Positions 48,653 to 57,364 of a DNA stretch of 64,000 bases are shown here, one piece after another. A program made the translations under genes and the position numbers. The notes beneath the pieces were generated by a model, which ran no database searches, was not told the DNA's origin, and saw nothing but the letters and a program-made list of their open reading frames with translations. Origin of the DNA: Aquibium sp. ELW1220 (GTDB lineage: Bacteria; Pseudomonadota; Alphaproteobacteria; Rhizobiales; Rhizobiaceae); NCBI RefSeq assembly GCF_030398385.1, contig NZ_JAOAOQ010000009.1, positions 62,001-126,000 of the forward strand, read 5' to 3'. How positions within the stretch are numbered: the stretch's first letter is position 1; each line of letters starts with the position of its first letter.

Positions 48653-48667
48653 TGCCGACGGTCGGCA
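48653..48667. promoter_or_regulatory. Perfect 15-bp palindrome in divergent region before kdsD
   Basis: TGCCGAC and GTCGGCA form perfect 7-bp arms around a single G, in the 139-bp region between the divergent beta-barrel and kdsD genes. It is 43 nt before the kdsD start and could be an operator for either gene. The regulator is not identified. Confidence 0.35.
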
Positions 48668-48710
48668 AACAGCGTTGGACAGTCCGAAGACATTGTTCTA
48701 GACGGCACGC

Positions 48711-49709
48711 ATGCATGGACAGAGACCGAAGACGAAATCCGATGCCCGCGAGGCGATCGCGTCCGCGATGCGAACCATCGCGACCGAACAGGCGGGCCTT
48801 GCGGCTCTGGCCGCCGCGCTCGACAACGGGCTTTCAGAGCCTTTCGCCACGGCGATCGGTATCCTGTCGCAAATTTCGGGTCGGGTGATCGTCACGGGTG
48901 TCGGCAAGAGCGGCCACATCGGCTCGAAGCTCGCCGCGACGCTCGCCTCGACCGGCACGCCTGCCTTCTTCGTCCATCCGGCCGAAGCCAATCATGGTGA
49001 CCTCGGCATGATCGCGGCCGACGACGCGATCGTGGCCATGTCATGGTCGGGCGAGAGCGCCGAGCTCAAGGGCATCGTCGCCTACTCGCGCCGGTTCAAG
49101 ATCCCGCTGATCGCCATGACTTCGGGCGAGGCCTCGACCCTGGCGACCGCCGCCGACGTCGTGCTGTGCCTGCCCAGGGCGCCGGAAGCCTGTCCGCACG
49201 GTCTGGCACCGACGACGTCGACGCTGCTGCAACTGGCGGTCGGCGACGCACTGGCGATCGCGCTGCTGGAGGCACGCGGCTTCACGCCCGATCATTTCCG
49301 CACCTTCCACCCCGGTGGCCAGCTGGGCGCCAACCTGACGCAGGTGCGCGAGATAATGCATGCGGGCGACGAACTGCCGACCGTGCCGCTCGGTACCCTG
49401 ATGCCGGACGCGATCCGCGAACTCGCGCGCAAGCGGTTCGGCTGCGTGTGCGTGACGCGTGACGACGGACGAATCGCCGGCATCTTCACCGATGGCGACC
49501 TGGCGCGCAGCCTGCACCTCAACCTCGCAGACACGCGCATCGACGACCTGATGACGCGCACGCCAAAGACCATCGGCCCGCGCCTGCTGGCTGCCGAGGC
49601 GATGGCGCTGCTCAACGAGCACAACATCAGCGCGCTGGTGGTCGAAGAGAACGGCTATCCGCTCGGCGTCGTGCACTTCCACGACCTGCTGAAGCTCGGG
49701 GCGGCCTGA
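48711..49709 (+). CDS. kdsD: D-arabinose 5-phosphate isomerase (KpsF/GutQ/KdsD)
   Basis: A 332-residue enzyme converting ribulose 5-phosphate to arabinose 5-phosphate, the precursor of Kdo in lipopolysaccharide. The SIS domain shows VTGVGKSGHIGSKLAATLASTGT and the conserved HPAEANHGDLG and MSWSGES segments. Two CBS domains follow from about residue 210 (REIMHAGDELPTVP and LMTRTPKTIGP). Length and motifs are normal. Its neighbours galU and the outer-membrane barrel fit an envelope role. Confidence 0.94.
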   Translation: MHGQRPKTKSDAREAIASAMRTIATEQAGLAALAAALDNGLSEPFATAIGILSQISGRVIVTGVGKSGHIGSKLAATLASTGTPAFFVHPAEANHGDLGMIAADDAIVAMSWSGESAELKGIVAYSRRFKIPLIAMTSGEASTLATAADVVLCLPRAPEACPHGLAPTTSTLLQLAVGDALAIALLEARGFTPDHFRTFHPGGQLGANLTQVREIMHAGDELPTVPLGTLMPDAIRELARKRFGCVCVTRDDGRIAGIFTDGDLARSLHLNLADTRIDDLMTRTPKTIGPRLLAAEAMALLNEHNISALVVEENGYPLGVVHFHDLLKLGAA

Positions 49710-49721
49710 GCCGCCGGCAAC

Positions 49722-50180
49722 TCAGACCGGCTCGACCACGAGATCTCCGTCCCTGACGTCGCAGACCCGCACTTGCGCACCCGGAGCGGCGTCCGGCCCG
49801 ACGATGCTCCACCAGGTGTCGCCGAGCTTGAGGCGGCCGCGGCCGTTGCGGATCGGGTGCTCGAGGGTTCCCGTGCGGCCGACGAGCTGGCGGGCGCGCT
49901 GGTTGAGAAGCGGTTCGTCGGTCGGCGTGCTGTCGCGGCGGTAGAAACGGTAGCCGAACCAGGCAGCTGCGAGCGACGCGGCAAGGAAGGCAAGCACCTG
50001 GATCTGCCAGGTCCAGAAGGCGGCGTCCCAGACGAAGAAGGACAGGGCGCCGATCGCGATCGCGGCGATCCCGATCCAGACCAGGAAGACGCCCGGCACG
50101 AAGATTTCCAGCGCGAGCAGGACGAAGCCCAGGACCATCCAGTTCCACGGGCCGAGTTCGCTCACGATACGCTCGATCAT
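49722..50180 (-). CDS. NfeD-family membrane protein (short form, partner of SPFH protein)
   Basis: A 152-residue protein with two or three N-terminal hydrophobic helices (WMVLGFVLLALEIFVPG, AIAIGALSFFV and QVLAFLAASLAAAW) and a C-terminal OB-fold domain (LVGRTGTLEHPIRNGRGRLKLGDTWWSI). ATG 50180 follows GGGAG. It lies 25 nt after the SPFH gene, the classic stomatin-NfeD operon, in which both proteins form a membrane complex that organises membrane domains. Confidence 0.9.
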   Translation of the reverse strand: MIERIVSELGPWNWMVLGFVLLALEIFVPGVFLVWIGIAAIAIGALSFFVWDAAFWTWQIQVLAFLAASLAAAWFGYRFYRRDSTPTDEPLLNQRARQLVGRTGTLEHPIRNGRGRLKLGDTWWSIVGPDAAPGAQVRVCDVRDGDLVVEPV

Positions 50181-50205
50181 GTCGTCGTCTCCCGCTGCGC
50201 CCGGA

Positions 50206-51159
50206 TCAGGACTCGTCCGTCGGCCGCACGACCGGCGGGCGGTTGGCGCCGCGCGTGTTCTGGGTCGGCGACTGACCACCGAACACTTCCTTGGCGATTG
50301 CGCCGATGCCGCCAAGCGAGCCGACCAGTGCCGATGCCTCGATCGGCAGCATAACGATCTTGCTGTTGCCGGACGAACCGATCTTGGCAAGCGCCTCTGT
50401 GTACTTCAGGGCCACGAAATAGTTGATCGCCTGAACGTCACCCTTGGCGATCGCCTCGGAGACGACCTGGGTCGCGCGCGCCTCGGCCTCGGCGGAGCGC
50501 TCGCGCGCCTCGGCATCTCGGAAAGCGGCTTCCTTGCGGCCCTCCGCCTCCAGCACCTGCGCCTGCTTGAGACCCTCCGCGTCCAGGATCTGGGCGCGCT
50601 TGTTACGCTCGGCCATCATCTGGCGGGCCATCGATTCCACCAGGTTGGCCGGCGGGTTGATGTCCTTGATCTCGACGCGCGTGACCTTGATGCCCCACGG
50701 CTTGCCCGCCTCGTCGACGATGCGCAGCAGGCGCTCGTTGATCGCCTCGCGGTTGGACAGCAGTTCGTCGAGATCCATCGATCCCATCACCGAGCGGATG
50801 TTGGTCATGGTCAGGTTGAGCAGCGCGTTCTGCAGGTCGGAGACCTGATAGGCCGCCTGGGCGGCGACGAGGACCTGGTAGAACGCGACGCCGTCCACTG
50901 CCACGATGGCGTTGTCGCGGGTGATCACCTCCTGGGTCGGGACGTCGAGCACCTGCTCCATCATGTTCAGCTTGGCGCCGATGCGATCGATGAAGGGAAC
51001 GATGAGATTGAGGCCGGGCGCCAGCGTGCGCGTGTAGCGGCCGAAGCGCTCGACGGTCCAGTTGGACCCCTGCGGCACCGTCTTGATGCCGGCAAAGAGC
51101 ACCAGCAGCACGAGGATGACCAGGATGACGACGACGATGTCAAAACCCGTGAATGGCAA
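50206..51159 (-). CDS. SPFH/Band 7 (stomatin/QmcA-like) membrane protein
   Basis: A 317-residue protein with an N-terminal membrane helix ([17 protein letters not shown]), the Band 7 domain with [21 protein letters not shown] and [13 protein letters not shown], then an Ala/Glu-rich coiled coil ([25 protein letters not shown]) and the [19 protein letters not shown] segment. It matches QmcA/YbbK paralogues. It forms large oligomers on the inner membrane and pairs with the NfeD protein encoded next. Confidence 0.93.
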   Translation of the reverse strand: MPFTGFDIVVVILVILVLLVLFAGIKTVPQGSNWTVERFGRYTRTLAPGLNLIVPFIDRIGAKLNMMEQVLDVPTQEVITRDNAIVAVDGVAFYQVLVAAQAAYQVSDLQNALLNLTMTNIRSVMGSMDLDELLSNREAINERLLRIVDEAGKPWGIKVTRVEIKDINPPANLVESMARQMMAERNKRAQILDAEGLKQAQVLEAEGRKEAAFRDAEARERSAEAEARATQVVSEAIAKGDVQAINYFVALKYTEALAKIGSSGNSKIVMLPIEASALVGSLGGIGAIAKEVFGGQSPTQNTRGANRPPVVRPTDES

Positions 51160-51278
51160 CGGCTTTCCCCCTTGTTCGCCCGCACGCAGGCCGATCGCGA
51201 TTCGGCCGACGCCGGATCGTGAGGATCATGTAGGGGTGAATCATGGCGGAAACAATTCGTGAAGGCCGGTACGCGACC

Positions 51279-52295
51279 TCAGTCGCCGGAAAGGCCCTTC
51301 AGGAATGTCTCAACCGCGGCGATCGCCGCGTCGTTCGACACGATGGCGAGGTGGCCGACACCGGGGAGGACCACATAGGATCCGCCGGGCGCGTGCGGTG
51401 CGATGGTCGCTTCGTAGCGATCGGCGAAGAACGCCTCGTCGTCGGCTCCGGCGATCAGCAGGAAGGGCGCCGTCATGGCCTTCAGGTCGGCCTGGTAGTC
51501 GGAGCGGGGAGCAAACGAGGTGTTGAGCCTGTAGCTGTAGCTGGTCGTCGCCGTGTGGCCGAGCGGTCCGTCCAGCACGGCCTTCGGCATGGCGAAGGAG
51601 ATGACCGGCAGGTGGTTGAGTGCCGTCACGCCGACGGCATTCAGCATGATGAGGCCGATGATGCGACGTGTGGCAGGCTGCGCCCAGCCGCCGGAATCGG
51701 GCCGGGTGGTCGGCGCGTCGTATTTGAGGAAGGGCGCCATCAGAACATAGGCGTCGACCATGTCGCCATAGGTGCCGCCGGCGAAACGAACGACGAAGCC
51801 GCCGCCCGAGGAATGGCCGCCAAGCACGACCCGCGCCTGACCGCCAGCCTCGTCGCGCAGGGCGACGATCAGGTCCGCGGTGTCTTCTTCCAGCTGGCCG
51901 ATATGGTCGATGTCGCCGCGCCGGACCGGCGCCTCGCCATGGCCGCGCATGTCCGGCACGATCACCGTCCCGAGCCCGGCCGCGGCCAGGCGCTTCGCCA
52001 TGGCGTGGAACTGCATGCCGTGCCAGCCAGAGCCGTGAATCAACACGACGTAGCGACCCGGCGCCCCGGGGTATCGCCGGAAGGGAAGGGCGGTCCCATC
52101 GCGGGCGTCGAAGCTCGACGATGCAGGCAGATCGGACAGATCCTGCGCGAATGCCGGCGCGAAGTCGAGGGTCTCGTCCTCAGCGGCGCCTTGCCCCCCT
52201 GCCGCCGGAGGAGCCGACGAGGCCACCAGCGTCAGCGCGATCGCAATACAGATCGCGACGAAGATCGCCGCAATGGCTATGAGCTTTTCGAACAC
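51279..52295 (-). CDS. Membrane-anchored alpha/beta hydrolase
   Basis: A protein of 338 residues with an N-terminal anchor helix and a hydrolase domain: oxyanion region LIHGSGWHG, PDMRGHGE, nucleophile elbow GGHSSGGG, acid in AGADDEAFF and catalytic His in GVGHLAI. All three catalytic residues are in place. GTG 52295 follows GGGGAG at seven bases and is chosen over the ATG at 52352. The substrate is unknown. It stands between the SPFH pair and an FAD oxidoreductase gene. Confidence 0.83.
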   Translation of the reverse strand: MFEKLIAIAAIFVAICIAIALTLVASSAPPAAGGQGAAEDETLDFAPAFAQDLSDLPASSSFDARDGTALPFRRYPGAPGRYVVLIHGSGWHGMQFHAMAKRLAAAGLGTVIVPDMRGHGEAPVRRGDIDHIGQLEEDTADLIVALRDEAGGQARVVLGGHSSGGGFVVRFAGGTYGDMVDAYVLMAPFLKYDAPTTRPDSGGWAQPATRRIIGLIMLNAVGVTALNHLPVISFAMPKAVLDGPLGHTATTSYSYRLNTSFAPRSDYQADLKAMTAPFLLIAGADDEAFFADRYEATIAPHAPGGSYVVLPGVGHLAIVSNDAAIAAVETFLKGLSGD

Positions 52296-52394
52296 GCGCC
52301 GTCTCCCCGTCCGCCTCGGTGACGGCTTAGCCCAGCCGGCGCTGCAAGGCAAAAGGACACGTGCGGCCCTTCGCCGGTGCGAACGCTTTTGACC

Positions 52395-53609
52395 TCAGTC
52401 GCGGTCGAAGGCGAACAGGTCGGCGTCGCGGTCCTTCCGCCCTGTCAGGGCTGCCGTGATCAGTTCCGAGGCGATGCGGGAGAAGGTGATGCCATTGCCG
52501 CCGTAGCCGAGCACTGCGTGGAAGCCCGGCCTGCCCGGAACCGGCCCGATGAGCGGCAGACCGGAGGGGGTGGTGCCGAAGGCACCAGCCCAGGCATAGT
52601 CCGGGGTCGTGTCGACGCCGGGCAGGAGCCGGCCCAGTCTTTCGGCGATCCGCTGCGTCTTTTCGGGGATCAGCATGTCCCTGGCCATCTCGTCGGAAAA
52701 TCCCTCGTCCTCGCCGCCGCAGACGATGCGCCCGTCATGGGTGGCGCGGAGATAGAGATAGGGGTCGGACGCCTCCCACATGAAGGCCGCCTTGGGCCAG
52801 ATGGCGCGCGGTTGCGGGCGTGTCGCGATGGCGTAGGTCGATATGATCTCGTGACCGTCATGGGGCACGATGTCGGCGAGTTCGTAGCCGGTGGCCAGGA
52901 CGGCAGCGGTGGCTGAGATGACGGGGCCTTCCTTCGTGCCGATGGACACGCCGCCGCGGTGGCTCTCGTAGGTCGTCGCCTCGACGGGCGCGTGAAGCCG
53001 GGCGCCCCGGCTCTTCGCCGAAGCCAGGAGGCCCGCCGTCAGGCGGCGCGGATCGAGCGCGAGATTGCCGTAGGACAAGAGGGCCGCCTTCCGGTCGATA
53101 CCGAACCGCTCCTTCAACTGGCCGGCGGACAGATAGGCGCCATGAAGGCCGGCAGCATTGCGCGCCTCGCCTTCCGCCCGCAGCGCCTCGGGCGCCAGCA
53201 CGTTTCCGGCCAGATAGAGCGAGGGCCGTTCGGTGAGCCGGCAGTCGATGCCGAGTTCTGCGATGCGCGCGGCGAGATTGCCGACGGCCAGCCGGGAGCG
53301 GCGCCAGGCGCGCTCGGCGCGGTCCTGGCCGATCCGGCGGGAGAGCGTGGAGAGCGGCTGGTCGATCTCGTGCTGGACGAGGGCTGTCGTCGCAGCCGTC
53401 GAACCGAGCATGGGGCCGCGTCTGTCGATCAGGATGACAGACAGCCCGGCGCCCGACAGGGCGTCGGCAGTCATCGCCGCGCTGATGCCCATCCCCACGA
53501 TCGCGACGTCGGCCTTCACGTCGCGCGCGAGCGGCTCAGCCGCCGGTCCAGGCGCGCGGTAGGCTCTCCATACCGGGCTGCCGGTATGCAGGTCGAGCTT
53601 TCGGGTCAT
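52395..53609 (-). CDS. FAD-dependent oxidoreductase (DAO family, glycine/D-amino-acid oxidase-like)
   Basis: A protein of 404 residues with the Rossmann FAD motif VAIVGMGISAAMTADALSGAGLSVILID near residue 36 and a C-terminal FAD contact in VLGYGGNGITFSRIASELI. The central part (GSTAATTALVQHEIDQPL and YLRATHDGRIVCGGEDE) is typical of the GlpA/DadA-like DAO family that includes 'gamma-glutamylputrescine oxidase' relatives. ATG 53609 is chosen over an upstream TTG. Substrate is unknown. Confidence 0.85.
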   Translation of the reverse strand: MTRKLDLHTGSPVWRAYRAPGPAAEPLARDVKADVAIVGMGISAAMTADALSGAGLSVILIDRRGPMLGSTAATTALVQHEIDQPLSTLSRRIGQDRAERAWRRSRLAVGNLAARIAELGIDCRLTERPSLYLAGNVLAPEALRAEGEARNAAGLHGAYLSAGQLKERFGIDRKAALLSYGNLALDPRRLTAGLLASAKSRGARLHAPVEATTYESHRGGVSIGTKEGPVISATAAVLATGYELADIVPHDGHEIISTYAIATRPQPRAIWPKAAFMWEASDPYLYLRATHDGRIVCGGEDEGFSDEMARDMLIPEKTQRIAERLGRLLPGVDTTPDYAWAGAFGTTPSGLPLIGPVPGRPGFHAVLGYGGNGITFSRIASELITAALTGRKDRDADLFAFDRD

Positions 53610-53670
53610 GCAGGAGGAACTCCGTTCGAGGCGCCTCCGCAACGGGCAGGCGCCCCGACGGTTCCGTCGA

Positions 53671-54735
53671 TCAGGCCCAGCCGCCCAATTCGCGCCGGAT
53701 CATGGCCTCGATGACCGCCATGCCTTCTTCCGAGTCGTTCAGGCAAGGAATGTGGGTGAAATTCGTGCCGCCATGCTCATGGAAGAGCTCGCCCACTTCC
53801 CCCGCGATTTCCTCGAGCGTCTCCAGGCAATCCGAGACGAAGCCGGGATTGAAGACGGCAATCGATTTCACGCCGTCGGTCGCGAGCTTCTCCACGGTCT
53901 TGTCGGTGTATGGCTGCAGCCATTCCTCCGGACCGAAACGGGACTGGAAGCAGGTGATCAGCCGTTCCTTGTCCCAGCCTAGTCGCTCGCGCAGCAGGCG
54001 CGTCGTCTTCATGCAATGGCAGTGATAGGGATCGCCGCGCTTGAAATAGCTCTGCGGGATGCCGTGGTAGGAGGCGATCACCACCTCGGGCTCGAAGTCG
54101 AGCGTTGCCAGGTGCTTCTCGATCGAGCGGGCGAGCGCGTCGATGTAGACCGGCTCGTCATGATAGGCAGGCACGGTGCGCACCGCCGGCATCCACCGCA
54201 TCTGCACCAGCGCCTCGAAGAACTTGTCGTTCACGGTGGCCGTCGTGGTGGCGGAGTATTGCGGATAGAGCGGGAACATGACGATGCGGTCGCAGCCGGC
54301 CTTCGTCATGCGGTCGAGAACGCTCGCGATCGACGGATTGCCGTAGCGCATCGCCCAGTCGACCACCACGTTGTCGTGGGACGCCAGGGCTTCGGCGAGC
54401 TTCTCGGACTGCGCCCGGGTGTAGGTGCGCAGCGGCGATTCGTTCTTCTCGCGGTTCCAGATCTTGTCGTAGAGCGCGCCGGACTTCTTCGGCCGCGTGT
54501 TGAGCACGATGCCGTAGAGGATCGGGTACCAGAAGGCGCGCGGCCACTCGATGACGCGGCGGTCGGAGAGGAACTCCGCCAGGTAGCGGCGCATCGAAAC
54601 TTTGTCGGTCCCGTCAGGCGTGCCGAGATTGACCAGAAGCACACCGACCTTCGGCAGGGCCACCGGCGGATGGTCCGCCGGAAGCGGTCCGATCGCCCGG
54701 ACGTTCGGCATGTCGGCATGGATCGTGACGTTCAT
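53671..54735 (-). CDS. hemH: Ferrochelatase
   Basis: A protein of 354 residues that inserts ferrous iron into protoporphyrin IX, the last step of haem synthesis. Motifs in order are VGVLLVNLGTPDG, FPLYPQYSATTT, IASYHGIPQSYFKRGDPY with the catalytic His, ITCFQSRFGPEEWLQPYTD, and FNPGFVSDCLETLEEI. AAGGGG before ATG 54735 supports the start. The C terminus is the short alphaproteobacterial form. Confidence 0.96.
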   Translation of the reverse strand: MNVTIHADMPNVRAIGPLPADHPPVALPKVGVLLVNLGTPDGTDKVSMRRYLAEFLSDRRVIEWPRAFWYPILYGIVLNTRPKKSGALYDKIWNREKNESPLRTYTRAQSEKLAEALASHDNVVVDWAMRYGNPSIASVLDRMTKAGCDRIVMFPLYPQYSATTTATVNDKFFEALVQMRWMPAVRTVPAYHDEPVYIDALARSIEKHLATLDFEPEVVIASYHGIPQSYFKRGDPYHCHCMKTTRLLRERLGWDKERLITCFQSRFGPEEWLQPYTDKTVEKLATDGVKSIAVFNPGFVSDCLETLEEIAGEVGELFHEHGGTNFTHIPCLNDSEEGMAVIEAMIRRELGGWA

Positions 54736-54823
54736 GAAGTTCCCCTTCGGACCGACGGAGATAGCGTGAAACGCCGGAGATTCAATCCGGACACGCTGGC
54801 CGAGTTGCCGCCGGAACGTGAAA

Positions 54824-54849
54824 ACCCGCCTCCGGAGCCGGAGGCGGGT
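54824..54849 (-). terminator. Intrinsic terminator of the 5'-nucleotidase gene
   Basis: ACCCGCCTCCGG and CCGGAGGCGGGT form a perfect 12-bp stem. On the minus strand it is followed by TTTT and lies 22 nt after the nucleotidase stop, so it is a terminator for that gene. Confidence 0.75.
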
Positions 54850-54871
54850 CGATTCGTCGCGGGAGCGGACG

Positions 54872-57205
54872 TCAGTTGGCGGGCGGCACGACCAGCGAAG
54901 CGCCGATCGGGAGATCCATCGGGTTGTAGTCCGGATTGGCCTCCTGGAGCTTCTTCCACATCGCGCCACGACCGTAGAACTTGCGCGACAGGTTCCAGTA
55001 GTTGTCGCCGCGCACGATCATGTAGGGCGCAGGCGCCGAAGCCGCGGCAGCCGCCTTCGCCTCTTCCTCGGCCTTCATGGCCGCGGCCTTGGCTTCTTCC
55101 TCGGCCTTGGCGGCCGCCTCGGCTGCTGCCTTATCGGCTGCCATCTTCTCTTCTTCCGCCTTGGCGGCGGCGGCCTTCGCCTCTTCCTCGGCCTTCATGG
55201 CCGCGGCCCTGGCTTCTTCCTCGGCCTTGGCGGCGGCCTCGGCTGCTGCCTTTTCGGCTGCCATCTTCTCTTCTTCCGCCTTGGCGGCTGCAGCCTTCGC
55301 CTCTTCCTCGGCCTTCATGGCCGCGGCCTTGGCTTCTTCCTCGGCCTTGGCGGCAGCTTCGGCTGCTGCCTTCTCTGCGGCTTCGGCAGCGGCCTTCGCC
55401 TCGGCCTCGGCCTTCTGGGCGGCCTCGTCGACCGGTACGGTCGGGGCGGTCGCAGTCAGGGTGGAGGACATGGCGGGCAGTTCGGGCAGCTTCGTCTCCG
55501 CCGTCGCGGGCGCTTCGGCGGCCGGTTCGGCAGCGGGTGCGGCTTCGGCCGGCGCGGCCTCGGCCTTCTGCTCTTCGGCCGGGGCAGCGGCAGCGATCAC
55601 GGTGATGCGGCCCTCGACCTTCGGCGTGTAGGGATTGTTGGCCGCAAGGTACTCGGCGACTGCGTCTTCGAGGCTCGGACCGAAATCGTAGGCGTTCTGG
55701 GCGTTGGTCGCGAAGAGCTTATAGCCGTCGCCGCCGCCGCGCATGAAGTTGTTGGTGACGACGGAGTAGACCTTCGCGTCGTCGAGCGGCACCCAGGCGC
55801 CGTTTTCCATGGTCTCGATCGACTGGAGGCGGCCTTCGTTCGGCGCGACCGACATGTCGAAGGAATATTTCAGGCCGGCGACCTGCGGGAACTTGCCCTT
55901 GATTTCCTCGATCTCGGACAGGCCCTGCTCGATCGAGGCCTTGAGGTCCTTGCCCGACAGCTGGAAGGTCGCGATCGAATTCTGGAAGGGCAGGACGGTC
56001 AGGACCTCGCCCATGGTGATCTGGCCCTCGTCGATGGAAGCGCGCAGTCCGCCGCCGTTCTGGATGGCAATGGTCACACCCTGGCCCCTGGTGCGCTCCA
56101 GCATGGCGTCAGCCACGAGGTTGCCCATCGAGCATTCCTGCGTGCGGCAGACGTCGCGGTTGCCGTCGATGGTCGCGGTTGCTTCGGACACCGGCCGCAG
56201 CTTCAGTTCCGCGATCGGCGCGCCGAGTTCCTTGACACGAGCCTCGAGCGCGGCGTCGGGCGTGACCGAGCTGTCGAGCAGGACGGTATCGCCTGTCGCG
56301 GTCTTGACGACGCCGGCATCGTCGAACACCACCTGGAGCTCGCCGACATACTTCGAATAGGCATAGGCCTGAACGATCGGCACGTCCTGGCCGCCGGGAT
56401 TTTTGACCATCGTCGGGTACTTCGGCGCGCCCTCTTCGGTGTTAGACAGCAGCGTGTGGCTGTGGCCGCCCACGATGACGTCGATGCCGTCGACCGCCGC
56501 GGCGATGTCCTGGTCCTTCGGGAAGCCGACATGCGACAGGAGAACGATCTTGTTGACGCCTTCGGCCTCGAGGCGGGAGACGGCGCCCTTCAGATATTCG
56601 ATCTCGTCCTCGAAGGAGACGTTGGCGCCCGGCGACGAGGTCACGTCGGTGTCCGTCGCCAGCACGGAGACGATGCCGATCTTCTCGCCGCCGACGTCGA
56701 GGACCACGTTCTCCTTGATCTTGCCGGCAAGCGCCGTCTCGGCGTCCGCAACCTTGGTGTTGCCCGAGATGACCGGGAACTTCGCCTCGTCGATGAAGGC
56801 GGCGAGCAGCGCCGGACCGTCGTCGAACTCGTGGTTGCCGACCGCCATCGCGTCGAAGCCGATGGCGTTCATGAACTCGACCGTGTCCTTGCCCTTGTAG
56901 GTCGTGTAGAACAGCGAGCCTTGGAACTGGTCGCCGGCGTCCAGCACGATCACGTTCTCGTTGGCGGCCTTGAGCGCGTTGCGGCGCTCGTCGAGCTTGG
57001 TCTTCACGCGGGCGATGCCGCCAAGGCACTTGGCTTCCGCCGCTTCCTTCTCCGAGCAGGTCGAGTCGTACTTGTTGATCGCCTCGATGCGCGAATGCAG
57101 GTCGTTGATGTGCAGGATGTTCAGCGTGTAGTCGGCAAACGACGCGGCCGTCGACAGCGCGAGCGTCGAGGCCGAAAGCGCGGCGATGGTTATGAGCTTC
57201 TTCAT
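54872..57205 (-). CDS. Bifunctional 5'-nucleotidase/metallophosphatase with repeat linker and C-terminal LysM domain
   Basis: A 777-residue periplasmic protein with a Sec signal peptide (AASFADYT). Residues about 27-330 are the metallophosphatase domain with NDLHSRIEAI, DAGDQFQGS, VGNHEFDDG and GGHSHTLL. Residues about 345-540 are the C-terminal nucleotidase domain (GGGLRASIDEG and FMRGGGDGYK). After this come an Ala/Pro-rich stretch, an Ala/Lys/Glu-rich coiled coil of 40-residue repeats (about 610-718) and a LysM domain (GDNYWNLSRKFYG to the end). The LysM end would tether UshA-type activity to peptidoglycan. Its intrinsic terminator follows the stop. Confidence 0.9.
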   Translation of the reverse strand: MKKLITIAALSASTLALSTAASFADYTLNILHINDLHSRIEAINKYDSTCSEKEAAEAKCLGGIARVKTKLDERRNALKAANENVIVLDAGDQFQGSLFYTTYKGKDTVEFMNAIGFDAMAVGNHEFDDGPALLAAFIDEAKFPVISGNTKVADAETALAGKIKENVVLDVGGEKIGIVSVLATDTDVTSSPGANVSFEDEIEYLKGAVSRLEAEGVNKIVLLSHVGFPKDQDIAAAVDGIDVIVGGHSHTLLSNTEEGAPKYPTMVKNPGGQDVPIVQAYAYSKYVGELQVVFDDAGVVKTATGDTVLLDSSVTPDAALEARVKELGAPIAELKLRPVSEATATIDGNRDVCRTQECSMGNLVADAMLERTRGQGVTIAIQNGGGLRASIDEGQITMGEVLTVLPFQNSIATFQLSGKDLKASIEQGLSEIEEIKGKFPQVAGLKYSFDMSVAPNEGRLQSIETMENGAWVPLDDAKVYSVVTNNFMRGGGDGYKLFATNAQNAYDFGPSLEDAVAEYLAANNPYTPKVEGRITVIAAAAPAEEQKAEAAPAEAAPAAEPAAEAPATAETKLPELPAMSSTLTATAPTVPVDEAAQKAEAEAKAAAEAAEKAAAEAAAKAEEEAKAAAMKAEEEAKAAAAKAEEEKMAAEKAAAEAAAKAEEEARAAAMKAEEEAKAAAAKAEEEKMAADKAAAEAAAKAEEEAKAAAMKAEEEAKAAAAASAPAPYMIVRGDNYWNLSRKFYGRGAMWKKLQEANPDYNPMDLPIGASLVVPPAN
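55053..55375. repeat. Tandem 120-bp in-frame repeats coding a coiled-coil linker
   Basis: Two full 120-bp units (starting near 55061 and 55181) and most of a third (from 55301) match base for base except for a handful of changes. Each unit encodes 40 residues rich in Ala, Lys and Glu, with the pattern KAEEEAKAAAMKAEEE. The repeats lie wholly inside the 5'-nucleotidase gene and keep its frame, so copy number changes would lengthen or shorten the linker. Confidence 0.9.
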
Positions 57206-57364
57206 GGTCGGTCTCCTGTGGGTGTCCGGAACTGTCGCGTTTCCGGACGAGCGAAGCGAGGTCGTGGCCGGTTCTTAGCCGATCCGGATGTCAGGGGTGT
57301 TGCATCGTCGTGGGCCATGTTCCCATCGGCTCGGCGCGGATGCAAGGCACTTCGTCGACACCGG

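Noticed and set aside
55053..55375. Tandem repeats as a CRISPR array or mobile repeat
   Set aside because: Units are contiguous, 120 bp long, without spacers, and keep the reading frame of the nucleotidase gene.
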